In this document: piece after piece, positions 21,195-33,624 of the stretch
Layout: each line of letters opens with the position of its first letter
Numbering within the stretch: the first letter of the stretch is position 1
Source of the DNA: Ilyonectria destructans
Lineage: Eukaryota > Ascomycota > Sordariomycetes > Hypocreales > Nectriaceae
Direction: 5' to 3'
Assembly: GCA_020740775.1 (NCBI GenBank)
Contig: JAHEWK010000008.1
Location: 1,240,001-1,304,000, forward strand
Length of the DNA stretch: 64,000 nt
Translations under genes and position numbers: made by a program
Notes under the pieces: generated by a model
What the model was told of the DNA's origin: nothing
The model's input: only the letters and a program-made list of their open reading frames with translations
Database searches by the model: none

Positions 21195-21933
21195 ATGGCC
21201 ACTTCGTTCCCTCCCCGCTGGTCGGCCCTCGCCCGCGACACCAACGAGACCAAGATCCAGCTCGCTCTCAACCTGGACGGGGGTGACTTTCCCCCCGATA
21301 CCGATGCTCGCCTCCTCGATGGCCCCGACAGCCACGCCTCCCAGGCCAGCAAGTCGCAGAAGATTGCCATCGATACCGGCATTGGCTTCCTCGACCATAT
21401 GCTCCATGCCCTCGCCAAGCATGCCAACTGGAGTCTGGCTATAAAGTGCCAGGGTGATCTTCACAGTCCGTCTTCCTTCTGTCTTGAGAGGAACAAGCCT
21501 CGCTGACTCCAACACCATAGTTGACGACCACCACACTGCCGAAGATGTCTGCATCGCTCTCGGTTACGCCTTCGCCAAGGCCCTTGGCACTCCCACCGGC
21601 CTCGCCCGCTACGGCTTCGCCTACACCCCGCTCGACGAGGCCCTCTCCCGCGCCGTCATCGACCTCTCCAACCGCCCCTACTGTGTCGTCGACCTCGGAC
21701 TCAAGCGTGAGTTCCTCGGCAAGCTGAGCTGCGAGATGGTTCCCCACTGCTTCCAGAGCTTCGCCCAGGGTGCCCGCGTCACCCTCCACGTCCACTGCCT
21801 CCACGGTGAGAACGACCACCACCGCGCCGAGAGCGCCTTCAAGGCCCTCGCCGTCGCCGTCAAGATGGCCACATCCCGGGTCGCCGGAAAGGAGGGTGAG
21901 GTTCCCAGCACCAAGGGCACCTTGACCGCGTAA
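21195..21933 (+). CDS. HIS3: Imidazoleglycerol-phosphate dehydratase
   Basis: Exons 21195-21465 and 21521-21933 join (A|TT gives Ile) to 227 residues. The manganese-binding motifs are intact: [40 protein letters not shown], and [19 protein letters not shown]. The enzyme catalyses the sixth step of histidine synthesis, dehydrating imidazoleglycerol phosphate to imidazoleacetol phosphate in the cytosol. The length suits a monofunctional fungal enzyme. The start MATSFPPRW has a good context (CACAATGG). It is convergent with ARG7, 259 bp between stop codons. Confidence 0.97.
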
Positions 21934-22192
21934 GTGACAGGCATTGTGATGAGCTTTGGAGTTTAGGGTCGGGACAAGTTTTGGATAGACGTTGGTTGGA
22001 GGTTCGGGTAAATATTAGACACAGGGCCGTGTTTTAGGAGGTCCAACTCATGATGAACCAGGTCAACAATATGAATATTACCGCTCTCACGCAGAACAGT
22101 TTGGGGAGACAAAAATGAGATCAAATGGACAGTTAATCAACCAGTCTAGTCATTATTCAATAATTTCGCACGCTACTTTTCGTCCTCCTCTT

Positions 22193-23613
22193 CTAAGTTC
22201 GGTAGTCTCCGTTAATGGTGACATAGTCGTGGCTCAAGTCGCAGGTCCAGTGTGTGGCCTGCTTGTCACCAGTGCCCAACCGGACCAGAATCTCCAAGTC
22301 CTCCATTTGCAGGATCTCGCTCGCACGCTCTTCGTTGACCTGCTCCGGTTCACCGTTAACCAGCAGTTTCAGCTCAGCAGAACCGTCAGCGGGGATAAAT
22401 GAGACGCTGGTCTGCTCGGGGGCGATCTCGGGGACGTCGTTGATGGCCTGGCCGGGGGGAGAGATTAGGGCATAGCCAGCAGCGCAGAGAACACGGCCCC
22501 AGTTAGCGTCCTTGCCGTACAGGGCAGTCTTAACGAGGGGAGAGACAGCAATGGTTCGGGCCACTTGGCGGGCGGATTCCTCAGAGGCGCTGTCGACGAC
22601 GCGAATGGTCACAAACTTGGTGGCACCTTCACCGTCACGGACAACGTACTTGGCCAGGTCGGCGGAGAACTCAGTGAGAAGGTCCTGGAAGGCCTCGTAG
22701 TCGGCAGAGTTCTCAGAGGTGACCTCCTTACCGCCAGCAGCACCGTTGGCGAGGAGAGCAACAGTGTCATTGGTAGAAGTGTCACCATCAATGGTGATGG
22801 AGTTGAACGAACGATCAACGGCATGTCGGAGAACCTTGGGCATAACACCAGGGGCAATGGGGGCATCCGTAGCCAAAATGGTGAGCAGGGTAGCCATGTT
22901 AGGGGCAATCATGCCCGCACCCTTGGTCATACCAGCGATGCGGTACTCGACGCCAGGTGACGAAGGCAGCTCAAAGGACCTGGACATGAGCTTGGGGAAA
23001 GTGTCGGTGGTGCAGATGGCCTTGGCGCAGTTGAGCCAGTGCTTGTGCGAGTCACCAGCCTGGTGCCATGCCACGGGGATGTGGTCGACAATCTTCTGGA
23101 TTGGCAGCCTGTAGCACTGTCAGTTGAGGCCATTGAAAGACCAAGATGGCCCAATTGGGCGACAAACCTCTGGCCAATGACGCCGGTGCTCATGACGATG
23201 GTCGAGTCCTCAGCACCTACCCGCTGGTCGGTGGTGTGGGCCATGTTGGTGGCATCCTCGAGACCTCCGGTGCCGGTGACGGCGTTTGCGTTGCCCGAGT
23301 TGACGATGACGCTTCGCAGGCCGGCATTGCCCTTCTGCTGGAGCAGCTTGCGGCTGAAGGTGACGGGCGCGGCCTGGAACTTGTTCTTGGTGAAGACTCC
23401 CGCGGCGGCGCAGGGGCGGTCGGACGACACGAGGGCCAGATCCGGCTTGCTGGTGTTGCCCGGCTTGACGCCGACGAAGATACCGGAGGCGACGAAGCCC
23501 TGGGGGTACTTGCCGCTGGTGGGCACGTACTTGACCTTCTTGGCGGGGATGGCGACGCCGCCGAGGGTCGTGGCCGACGAGTAGGCTCGCGCGAACTTCC
23601 TTGCTGCAATCAT
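22193..23613 (-). CDS. ARG7: Glutamate N-acetyltransferase / ornithine acetyltransferase (ArgJ), mitochondrial
   Basis: Exons 23168-23613 and 22193-23108 give 453 residues. The N-terminus [14 protein letters not shown] is a mitochondrial presequence. The family self-cleaves before a Thr; here the site is visible in [20 protein letters not shown]. Other family blocks include [25 protein letters not shown] and [17 protein letters not shown]. The enzyme recycles the acetyl group from N-acetylornithine to glutamate in the matrix, closing the arginine-synthesis cycle. It ends [10 protein letters not shown], as usual for a complete protein. A TGACTCA lies about 150 bp upstream of the start. Confidence 0.97.
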
Positions 23614-23761
23614 TCTGTGGTTTTGGCAATGCAGATGCAGCTCTCAAGGTGAAGTTTTTCCGTCTCGGCCTGGTTCAACGAGCGAGGTCTCTCAGCACGC
23701 TGCAGTGAGCGATAGCGGTCTCACTCACTGCCGGCAGCGGCATTTGCTGGGATGTGGCTGG

Positions 23762-23768
23762 TGACTCA
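23762..23768. promoter_or_regulatory. TGACTCA (CPC1/Gcn4 consensus) upstream of ARG7
   Basis: A perfect seven-base match, about 150 bp before the ARG7 ATG, in the normal distance range for general amino-acid control. About eight such heptamers are expected by chance in 64 kb, so position is the main support. Confidence 0.5.
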
Positions 23769-25124
23769 ACCCACCTCAGTGAAAGATGGCACCTGCAATT
23801 GCCGCAGACATTTACGCCGTAGTAGAGACGGAGTCATACAGTTTTATGAACCTGTCTGGGTACCTTATGATTGATGAAATTTCTGCAGTTTAATGAGCCA
23901 CCCCCAAGTGCGCAAAGTCAATGTATCTCCGTTTCCGTCCATCTTCAAAGTATCCTGTGCAAATGCATCCAATTCACTGTTGGTGCATGCATTGGTTCAC
24001 ATGTGTTATGTGCCATCAAGGGTAGGTACGTACCGCCACATCAGGGTGCGAACTCTACGACCAGTCACCAGTAAATCGCTGTGAACGGGGCAACAATTTG
24101 CAGGCGCAGCTACCTGGAGGGGCTCCTGCCTGCTGGGGCTGCTGGTGCCTGGCGACGGCTGGCCCTGATGCCTGCACAGCCCAATCAATTCACACCATCC
24201 GGGTTGTTGATGCCTTAGTCATCCAGGCCACCGGCCCGTGCGCGAGTGATCCGCCAAACCTATAAATTCTCGCTCTCCCTCCCGCCTTTCAGTATTCTTT
24301 TCTTCCTTTCTTCCCTATCCAAGTGCAAGGGCGTTTTCCTTCTCCGTGAAGCGATAAGCTGAGAGAGGAATTTTGCTAGTTGAAAACTATACACTGACCG
24401 CTCCTCATTGGGTTCGCCTGGTGAGGGAATTTTTGTAATCTCATTCCTCTGGAATCACTTTCTTTCATTACGGTTGGTCCCTTGCGGTCCGGCGTGAAGA
24501 AGGAGTTGGCGATTTGATGCATCCGTGGTGTACGTGCTTGTTTGCATTTCTTCTGGTACTTTGCCGCTCGTGAGCTGGGATACGCTGCCATTTAGCTTCC
24601 CAGGGAGATGATGACAGTCGCCTCTGGTATATCTAAAGCTTCACGCCTCACGTCACCGCGGCAGGTGGTGCAAATGATGTGTGGTTCCGTTTGGAGCCCT
24701 GCTCGAACAAATCAGGATGTCACCCTTTGAAGATGGACCTCCGTAGGATTCAGGAACGTGATGAAATCCCCACGGTCGCTCCGAGAGCTCTCAAAAGCAG
24801 GATCTGAGAGGTGACAGGTCAAGATCGTTGCGCCGTAGAGTTTTCTGGGCAGCACCTTTCTGGCGAGTCACCACCAAGCCCAAACGGCCCTTGATGCAAA
24901 CCCGAGTCCACGAGCCATCTTAGATGTAGAATCCTCAAGGATCCCTCCCGCCCTCCAAAGACGTGTAGTCCAACTGCTTCTCTCTTAACGCTGAGGCTCT
25001 GCTTTCTCCATCATCCTCGAGGTTCATCCGTACCAGCCCAGAATTAGCCCACCCTCGTTAGCGCGGGGCACTTCCCCATACCAGATGATCCCGGCGTGCG
25101 TGCGTCCAAATCACTATTTTCCAG

Positions 25125-25131
25125 TGACTCA
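25125..25131. promoter_or_regulatory. TGACTCA upstream of GCD2
   Basis: A perfect match 252 bp before the GCD2 ATG. It may be in the leader rather than the promoter, since the transcription start is unknown. Confidence 0.35.
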
Positions 25132-25382
25132 AAGGCTCCAAGCCCAGCAACTCCTCCCGCAATCCCACCACGACGGCCTGTCCTCGACGCCTAGACTGAT
25201 CCCTGACGAGCAATTCTCTCATATACAGAGCATACGAAATCGTTATTCAGGCATCTTTAGCACAGCGGCTCCCTAACGATCCCCGCGCGCAATCACCGCC
25301 CCTCTCCCACTGTGTGCCCCGCCGCGGCCTCAACACCACCACCACGGCCACCACCTCTCACAGCCCTCGCCCACCAACCCCG

Positions 25383-26767
25383 ATGGCCACCGAAACAGGC
25401 GGCCCGGCCCCCGCAGGCCCAATTACGGAGAAGAAGGAGAAGAAGGAGCAGGCCAAGGGACAGGCCAAGGACCAGCAGCCCGCCACTACTGCCGCGCCCG
25501 GCGAGAAGAAGCTGTCCGGCGCCGAGCTGAAGAAGAAGGCCAAGGAGGAAAAGGCCGCCCGGAGAGCACAGGCCAAGGTCGTACTAACAGCGCATGCCCC
25601 CGCGTCTCAGCAGTCTGGCGGCGGCGATGGCAAGGGCGGCAAGTCGAAGCCCAAGCAGGACGGACAACATGGTGCGAAGCTGCCTCTACGGCCAGCCTCA
25701 ACACCGGCCGTCCCCAAGGAGAACAAGCCCAAGATCCCAGACTGCTTCAGCCACCTCTCCATGGCTAAGCGGATAGACATGACGCACGCCGACAAGGACG
25801 TCAACCCTGCCGTGCTGGTCCTCGGCGAGCACATGAGCGCCTTTGCCATCAGCGACAGCATCACCAGGTTGGAGGCGACGCTCCTGGCCTTTAAGAAGGT
25901 GAGACGACCAGATATCTGCAGAGAGACATCGCATCTAACTTGGAATCACAGGTCGTTGAGTCTTACAACACCCCCATGAACACCACTTTCTCTCGTCACT
26001 TCACATCCCACGTCCTCAACCCTCAGATCGAGTACCTCACAGCATGCCGCCCCATGTGCTTCTCTATGGGCAACGCCATCCGATGGCTCAAGCTCCAGAT
26101 CAGCAAGGTCGACATTGACGTGCCCGACCTGGAGGCCAAGAAGCTATTGTGCGAGGCCATCGATGCCTTCATCCACGAGCGCATCACCCTCGCCGACTTT
26201 GTCATCGTCCAGACCGCCACTGACATGATTGTCGACGACGACGTCATCCTCACGTACGCCCACCACCATCTCGTTGAGCGCACCCTCCTCCAGGCCCACA
26301 AGGAGGGCAAAAGCTTCCGCGTCATTATAGTGGACGACCCCTATGAGCGTGTTGGCATCGACCTCGCCAAGAAGCTCTCCACTGCCGGCATCCAGATTGC
26401 CTACTCATCTGACCTCGGCGCCCTGCGGACGCATCTCAACGAGGCCACCCAAGTGCTCCTCGCTGCCGAAGCCATCTTTAGTAACGGTGCCATGTACGCC
26501 CGCGCAGGATCTTGTGACATCGCCACTGCGGCCACCGACTTGGGCGTGCGAGTCGTCGCCCTGTGCGAGACCATCAACTTCACCGAACGTGTATCCATCG
26601 ATTCCCTCACATACAACGAGATCGATCCCGAGCGGTGCACCACGGATGGATTCCGGCTACTCTTCGACACCACCCGAGACAAGGACCTCTCCGTTGTGGT
26701 GACGGAGCTTGGCAACTCCTCTGCCACCTCGGTGCCGGCCATTCTCAGGAAGCTGGAGGAGCTGTAA
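25383..26767 (+). CDS. GCD2: Translation initiation factor eIF2B subunit delta
   Basis: Exons 25383-25898 and 25952-26767 join in phase 0 to 443 residues. The first 115 residues are Lys/Ala/Gly-rich and disordered (KKEKKEQAKG, ELKKKAKEEKAARRAQAK), as in other delta subunits. From about 120 the IF-2B fold follows: KIPDCFSHLSMAKRI, NTPMNTTFSRHFTSHV, FSMGNAIRWLKLQI, VIIVDDPYERVG, AEAIFSNGAMYARAGS and VVALCETINF. eIF2B is the guanine nucleotide exchange factor for eIF2; the delta subunit is part of the regulatory core that senses phosphorylated eIF2. The start is the first ATG in frame (MATETGG, context CCCCGATGG). No ATG lies upstream in the same frame. Confidence 0.95.
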
Positions 26768-27172
26768 GCTGGTGTTTGTTAAATGAGCCAAGTTAGAAAA
26801 GATGTAGACGACCTGGGCATTCCCCTTGGGTGGATAACTCCCGTACAAAAAGCAATCTTGATGAATCCGAACCACCATTTTAGGGGCTTTAATCCTACGT
26901 ACTTTGTCGTGGTTCTACTCACGTTATTCTAGTACGTCTTGGAGGGTCGAGTCGAAACATTGCGGATCCTCTCGGCAGTCATACCGTCACCAGACAATCA
27001 CGCCCTCATGCCCTTTTAACAGAATAAAAGTTCCAATTCCAGACGTCCCACGTCGGTGGGTCTATTCCCATACAGAATATGTACAATATCTCTCCTCCTC
27101 CGCCGTATCACCCCCGAACATTGTCGGTCGGCCCATTTCCATTTCGATTCGTCTTTGCCGATTGGTGCCCTT
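26768..27172. other. Convergent intergenic region
   Basis: About 400 bp holding the 3' UTRs of GCD2 and the next gene. An AATAAAA string sits near 27021. Nothing else is seen. Confidence 0.6.
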
Positions 27173-27546
27173 TTACTCGGCCGCCGCAGCCTCCGCATCC
27201 CGCTGGGCCTTGCGTGCCCGCTTCTCGATCAGGAACGCCTTGCGGTCGCTCAGGGTCGCCGTCTGTCGGTCGTCGACGCCCTGCAGCCAGTAGCCGAAGC
27301 TGGCGCCGCCGGCCGCGTACACGGGGTACGCCCACAGGGAGGACTTGTTGAAGAAGGGCCGCATCTCAATGCCGACCTGCCAGAAGCGCACGCCCAGGCC
27401 TATACGAGACCAATACGTTAGCAATCGGGGAAAACCTGGGTCGAGTCGGCGGGTTTTGGTGGGATTGGAGTCGCTGGCTCATAGTGGCTCATATTGGCGC
27501 ACGTTCACGTACCGAAGAGGCTCCAGAAGGCGAGGCGGTGCACCAT
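27173..27546 (-). CDS. Probable mitochondrial complex I accessory subunit (fungal 14-kDa / NDUFC2-like)
   Basis: Exons 27513-27546 and 27173-27399 join (G|GC) to 86 residues. The sequence starts MVHRLAFWSLFGLGVRFWQ, continues GIEMRPFFNKSSLWAYPVY, then GASFGYWLQGVDDRQ, and ends with a Lys/Arg/Ala-rich helix (DRKAFLIEKRARKAQRD). This resembles a short fungal NADH-ubiquinone oxidoreductase subunit called 14 kDa in some annotations; the link is from memory. It has one or two membrane-leaning helices, which suits the inner membrane arm. The intron has a GTACGT donor. No separate presequence is needed for such subunits. Confidence 0.6.
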
Positions 27547-28231
27547 GTTGGGCAATTGACCGTCGGGTTGTCGGGAGTAGAGGCTTGGGTGGGTTGCTCG
27601 TGGCTTCGTCGGGGTTCGCGGTCGTGAGGATTAGCTTCTGCGACACTGCCGAGAGAAGACGTCGTGATCCTAAGGATACCCAGACTCAAAGCTCAATTGG
27701 ATCCGAGTTGATTGGTCGCGTCGATATCACGTGATGTGTCACATGCTTCACCACCTCGCCTACCCTGAACCAGAATTTCGATCTCGAGTTTCAAGAATAA
27801 GAGGACGGTAATTGATTGGAATAAAAGCTGAGGTACAAAACAATCATGCTCTAGGTTAACTTGATCGATTAGATGCATGTTCTCACAAACTTATTTACTG
27901 TTTGGGTGCTCAAGAACATTGGGTGGTTGTTCTTGGCATGTTTGTCTAACTCTAAGCTTGCTAGTAATCTGTAGTGGTTAAGGCATCATGGGAAATTTCT
28001 CGAGCATTACGCACGTCAGTTACAGAGTTGAGTGGAATACCCCACGGGTGTAATATATTAGGATTAGCATGCCCCGCATGCCAATGCAAGTCTCTACTCA
28101 CTCTATGGAACTCTAGCTTCTTCCAAGCCAAGGCATGCAAAAACGCTGCAGAGAATAAACCCAACTCAATCAGCATATATCCCTACTCCGTCCACAATGC
28201 AAAAAAACTCCAGTCCATGCAGATGCATCTA
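27547..28231. other. Intergenic, no gene seen
   Basis: About 680 bp with the promoter of the complex I-like gene and the 3' end of the DUF3684 gene. AT-rich parts (27880-27980, 28120-28220) look like untranslated sequence. Confidence 0.6.
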
Positions 28232-31200
28232 CTAGTCTAGCAGGCTTCTAGGTGCCCTCGAATACGGAGGCGGTGCCTGGGGTTGTGATGGGGCTCGGGA
28301 TGGCGGTGCAGGGCTCTCTGCCATCCACTGCATCGTCTTGGCAACCATCTTGGCAAAGTACTGCTGGATAAACGACTCGCTGGAAAATGTTAGCGTTTTG
28401 TTCCCGAGGAGGGCCGGAGGTAGACTTACGTATAGTAACTGTGATCAGAGTTGTGAGGCGAGACAAGGTTGTGTGCCAGCTCGTGAGCCAACACAACCCA
28501 CCACCAAGTTGCCGCCTCAGCCTTCGCTTCGCCCGGCCGAGGTCCTTCTATTTGCCGTGCATGAAGTTGTAAGAAGAACCTGAAGTTGCAGAAGATACTG
28601 CCTCCAGTGTTGAATGCAATCGTACCACCGGCTTCATCGTAGAAGATGTGAAGCACCTTGGGCGACAGCGAGTAGATGTTACCGATATCGACTAGTAGGC
28701 TGGCAAAGGAGTTGATAGCCGCAATATTCGATGACAAAAACTGGGCTGGATCCAGCGACAAGTCCTTTGAAACAAAGACCTTCATGCCATTTGAGGCCTC
28801 TGCAACAAATGCGATGTTGTGAGCGGGTTTGCTGTCGCAGTATGTAGCTTGTTCCTTGACTTCGTTGACCTGGGGCTCAGAGAAGACGCTGCTAGATCCG
28901 TATGCTCGGGTGGAGTTGACGGCATTCAAAAGGTTCTGCTGAACCAAGGCTGGGTTGGTGACATTTCCATCGTCCTTCTGAGGTCGTTGCGGGGTGCTGC
29001 CAGTGTTCGATGAGCTGCCACCAGAGGATGGGCCGGCTTGGTTGGGCTTGTCCAGGAACTTCTCCACTTGCTGATGGGATTCATCCTCATCCTGAGGATC
29101 GAAGCCAAGCCGACGAGTCAAGTTAGAGAACAGACCCCTAGGCTTCCTTGACTGCTGATTCTGCGCAGGTTTGTTGTCCTCAGGGGAATCCCAGGAACCA
29201 GGCATCATGGTGCTTGGGTGCTCAGGCGTTCTTGCGACTTCGCGTGCCGCTTCGGCAGCCTTCGCTTCAGGAATTGCGTGATTCTGAGTCGACCATGTTT
29301 GCTCCGTCTCCTGGATTCTGCGCTGCTCATCTTCCAGTGCCTTGCGTCGTTCCTCCTCAGCAATCCTCGCCTCAGCGGCCTTGGCGCGGAGAATTCGATC
29401 CACGTTGTATCCACGAGCCCTCAACCCATACAAATCCAGGGTGAGAAATGGCTCAAAGAACAGATACGCTTGCTGATTCGGGCGGCTTAGAAGCATTTGG
29501 CAGATGGCCTGTCCAATTTGGTACATATCAGGCTTCCCCTCATCAGTGACATAAAGAACCCAACTGCTGGCACTCTTGGCGCTCGCAGCGGACCGCTTCT
29601 CCGTATGAGACTGACTTTGGCCCTTTAGACTGCGCCGTAGAGCCACTGAACGGACAACCTCGACAGTGAGATTCTTGTCAAGCCATTTCGCATCGTGCTT
29701 GATAGTGTCACGCCGGTAGCTTGCATACTCGTAGAGAAAGATTTTGGATCTCTCAATGACGTGTTTCCGGAGCGCTTGAGACGCCTTTTGCTTGTCACTG
29801 TGTGGTCCGATTCGGATGTCCTCCTGGACGATGCTGCTTAGCTTCTGGGCTCCCAGAGCCATGTAAAAGTCCTCAAGGGCATCTTCCTCAGGAGCGCAAA
29901 TGAGGCGATCCTTGAAGAGACGATAGCTGATGATGTCGTCTTGCACCACAATTTGACTGGCAGAGGCCAGCTGGTACTGCCTGATGGGAGCCTCGTCTTC
30001 GTCCTCATCGTCTAGCTTTCCCTTAGGAGTTGCCAGTTCCTTGTACGCGAGGAGGAAGGACGCTGCTCGCATCTTTCGCCAAAGATCTTTATCCCGGTGA
30101 AGGGTTGAAGATGCTTCTGCCAGAGACTTGAGCAAATCAAGGTACTTTTCAGGGCTCTGCAACACACTGAGAAGCCGCGCTGGTTCACTGCATGCCATAT
30201 GTGCAACCTCGAGCTTGGTTGGCTCACTCTTGGCTCCGCATTGGAATAAGAAGGTATTGGCATCTGGCCCAAAGTCGACAAAGTCGAAAATATCGCCATA
30301 TGTTGTGGATTTGCCCAGGTACGCGCTGGATGGGGTAATGTAAGACACAGTCGAAGTCGACTTCTCAGACGTTCGAGATTTAGTGGTTCGAGTAATGGGG
30401 ACAATCGGGGCGTTTCTCAGTTTGGCCTTGCCGTTTTCGCCCAACTCAGTGATACGAGAGGCAAAGTAACTGAACAAAATGGTGGCATTATGTTGGTCTT
30501 TGGGCACACTGGACAAGAGGCGGTTGACACAATCGACCATGGGCGGATCTCTTGCAACGCCGAATTTCTGACAAGTCTTAGAAAAGACTTATAGCAAGAT
30601 GGAAGGGAGACTTACGTTAGCGTGATCATGGAGATCCTTTCGCAGTACATGGAACCCAAGGACAGATGCTCGAGGATTCCAGAAGCATTGCGACGGCGCG
30701 ACGAGCTGGGAACTTCCCTCAAGCGGCATGAAAGCCTTGCGGCTGTCGCCGAGGTTGAACGACGCATACCGGTTTGTGTGGTGATTGGCGACAAAGTATG
30801 TCATGGCTGAGACTCTGAGGGCCTCATCCTTGCTTGACATCATGTCGACTAGCTCCGGGACAGCAGGGTGAGGTCGGAGGCCTAGATTTGACAAGAACCG
30901 GGCCTCCACACTACTCGGTCGATAGCTGCCAGGAGGACCGGGCCATTGCAAAATCGTTAACTGGAGAGCTCGAAGTGAATCCTTGGGCTCGAAGAGCTCA
31001 GATACCTTATACAGCGTATCTGTTCCTTTGGTAGTCTCCATGCCTTTCGGGCCTGCTTCGGCCGGGCAAAAGCGTGTCTGCTTCAATTTGAGCAAATCAG
31101 CAGCAGGAATATCCTCGCGAACTGAGGCAAGGTACTTGACGAGCTCAACATGGCTCCACTTCTTCTGACCCGAATCGCTCGAAGCATTGAGCAGTCTCGT

Positions 31201-33624
31201 GAAGATTGTCTCAAGATCGACGGTCTTCCGAACTCCAATGGCTACCAGCAACTTCTCCTTCAGTTTATCGCAGCCTTGAATAACGGGCAGATCATCGAAG
31301 AGCTTGACAGATGGGAAGAATGAATCTTCTGGCTTCTTCATGCCGAGTTTTGTTGGCATCACCGTGTTGGCTCGGAGGAGGGATACCACGCTCGCCCTGG
31401 GAATGTTGCCGATGTTATCCCAGTTCTTGGAGAGCACCAGCAATACTTGGGCAGCAAAAGTAGGGGATCTTGTGAGACTCGTTTCCTCTGATCGAGAATT
31501 GCTCGTCTCAAGGAGGAACCTCAGCCAAGGCAAAACTTCGAGCGGCTCCCAGCCCAAAGCCTGCAACTCTGGAACATTGGAGTTGGCCGTTAAAGCCTGA
31601 GGGATGGTCGTCGGCGGGATGGGCATGTGTGCAGGGATCTTGTTCATGCTCAGATGGTATTGTATGCTCCCAAGGGCAATGATTTCGCCTTGTTCTCCGT
31701 CGTCGCTCATCGTGCCAACGGCGACTTCGAGCAAAGCTGATCGACTAGGGGGGTCAAGTTCACCACTCAAACTCTTCTTTCCAGCCCAACTAATGAAGTT
31801 CATTAACTGGACCCTGTTCATGGCTTTGGCCTCCAGTTCTTGCTTCACGTCCGTGACCGTGATATGAGTCACCAGACCATAGTCTATAATTTTCCTCACA
31901 AAGGGAATGTCTTTCAACTCCTTGGGAATGACTGGGATGCTATCCACAAACTTGCTCATGTCGTCTGAGGCGATACGAACTTGGGATGTTTGTAGGACTC
32001 CTCCACTTGAGTACATTTCAATGGTGGCTTTCTTGAAACAAATCCAGAAAGCTTCCTCGATGATCTGTCCAACCTGTCCGCTGGGCGTTGAGTCACCAAA
32101 TGTGAACGTCTTGAGAATATGAAGAGCCTCTGGCATAAACTTGTTGATGACGGCCGGTGTGATACGGCCATTCTTGTCGGTGGCTTGTTTCACTCGGCTG
32201 CTGAGGTCGCTCATTTCGTTTGAGAACGCAAGGCGGGTGATGATGCCCGCAGCACGCAGAATCTCGACGTTCCATGTTCTGACCCATCGCGCATTCAAGT
32301 CAATGGCTTCTCTTTCAACAGTCGGGATTACCGAAGGGGCTGAAATGTGCATCCCAGCTCCAGTGGTTTGCATGGTTGGGAAACCAATGAAGATGCGTCC
32401 ACCAGGCTTCTTGCTTGGAAGGACAGAAGCAAACACATCTGTGGCCTTACCGACAGCGCCAGAAGCCGCAGCGTCTTGTGAAGCCTGAGACTCGTCGTAT
32501 GATGAAGTCAAGATGGCAAGCTTCGTGGTTCTGGGTGGAGGCTTCTTGGTGGCACGCTCGAGTTCTGATGCAAATGAGGCTGTGACATTGGTCTTGATGG
32601 ATGCAGAAGTTGACCGAAGGAAGATGGTTGAGGATGAAAGCTTAGTTACATCCTCTGAGATGGTCACTTGCGCCGCGTTCTCCTCGTTTTGTGTTTTGGA
32701 CTTGAGGGCAGCTTGTGAGGCAGTTGAGGTTAAGCGAGCAAAGAAGGACCGTAATGAAGGTGCTTCAGGGGCACCGTAGGCTTCAGCAGATTTTGTAACT
32801 GAAGACGAGGCTTGAGGCTTCCAGCCAATGGCAGCCATGTACGACGCATCGATCTGGGTGCTGGTGCGGTCGACGCTCGTCACCTTCATGAGGCCTTCCT
32901 TGGTCCTTGCCTCTAGGTCACGGGGCAAGGGCATATCCACGCTGGGGGAGGACTTCTTTCTGAGTGATAGGATCTCATAGTCATCGATCCAGAACTCGAT
33001 CTTCTCGAGTGCTACGAAAGTCAGACTCGTCGCTAGGAACTGACTGACGGATAGGAGATTCGGCAAAGGGGTCGTCGTGTTTCGGTAATCGAGGACAAAG
33101 GTGGTATGCGGAGTAGCCTGGTCTGCTGGAATCTGGGACTTCTTGGTAAATAGAGCATTCCCCTTCCAGTAAAACGCCATGGCCTCGTTCCCGGAGCTGA
33201 CAAACGGCTCCTCGCAATCCGCAAAGACACTGTAGAAGCCGACACCGAAAGCACCAATCTTGGTCTCGTCAGGGTTGCCCTCGGCGATGCGCTTTAGTCT
33301 GCCCCAGTCCGTCTTTGTGAAAGGCTGGCCATCGTTTTGGACGACAAGCCGGCGCAGGGTGTGATTGGATAGAACGTGCTTCAGGATGTCGGAGCGGTTC
33401 GGATTCGCGGGCAGGGGGACTTGGGTCGAGGGGAGCGTCTCCCACTTGACGCTGACGGTCGTAGCTTGGGCGTCGGCGGCATTCTGAATGAGCTCTCGCA
33501 ACGTTGTCCACTCTCCGGAGTATCTAGCGAGGACCTTGTCGATCAGGGCTCGGGTGTCGACGGTGACGGCCTCTTCGTCCTCGCCGTCCCGCATAGCGGC
33601 GGCTCGTAGCCTCGAATAGTCCAT
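28232..33624 (-). CDS. Sacsin-like GHKL ATPase with DUF3684
   Basis: Exons 30616-33624, 28430-30567 and 28232-28379 join in frame to 1,764 residues. The N-terminus has an Hsp90-type ATP site: TLRELIQNAADAQATTVSV (catalytic Glu and metal Asn), VVQNDGQPFTKTDW, and GAFGVGFYSVFADCEEPFV. The long middle and C-terminal parts match the fungal DUF3684 family in length and layout, as I recall it. A Glu/Ala/Arg-rich coiled coil lies near residues 1385-1425 (RAKAAEARIAEEERRKAL). Near the end HELAHNLVSPHNSDHSYYTE is striking: an HExxH motif at about 1698-1702 followed by two more His (see findings). The acceptor after GTCAG at 30568 was chosen because it alone keeps the frame, giving NKFGVARDPPMVD. Function is unknown; a chaperone-like role is inferred from the ATPase fold. 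Confidence 0.9.

Larger units (their letters stand above)
23614..25382. promoter_or_regulatory. Divergent ARG7/GCD2 upstream region
   Basis: 1.77 kb between two start codons. It carries perfect TGACTCA sites at 23762-23768 (close to ARG7) and 25125-25131 (close to GCD2). A CT-rich tract near 24290-24340 and an upstream ATG at 25085 opening a 63-codon frame are also present. No gene is recognised. Confidence 0.55.

Noticed and set aside
25314..25382. N-terminal extension of eIF2B delta beginning PRRGLNTTT
   Set aside because: It begins at GTG, not ATG; the first ATG in frame is at 25383.
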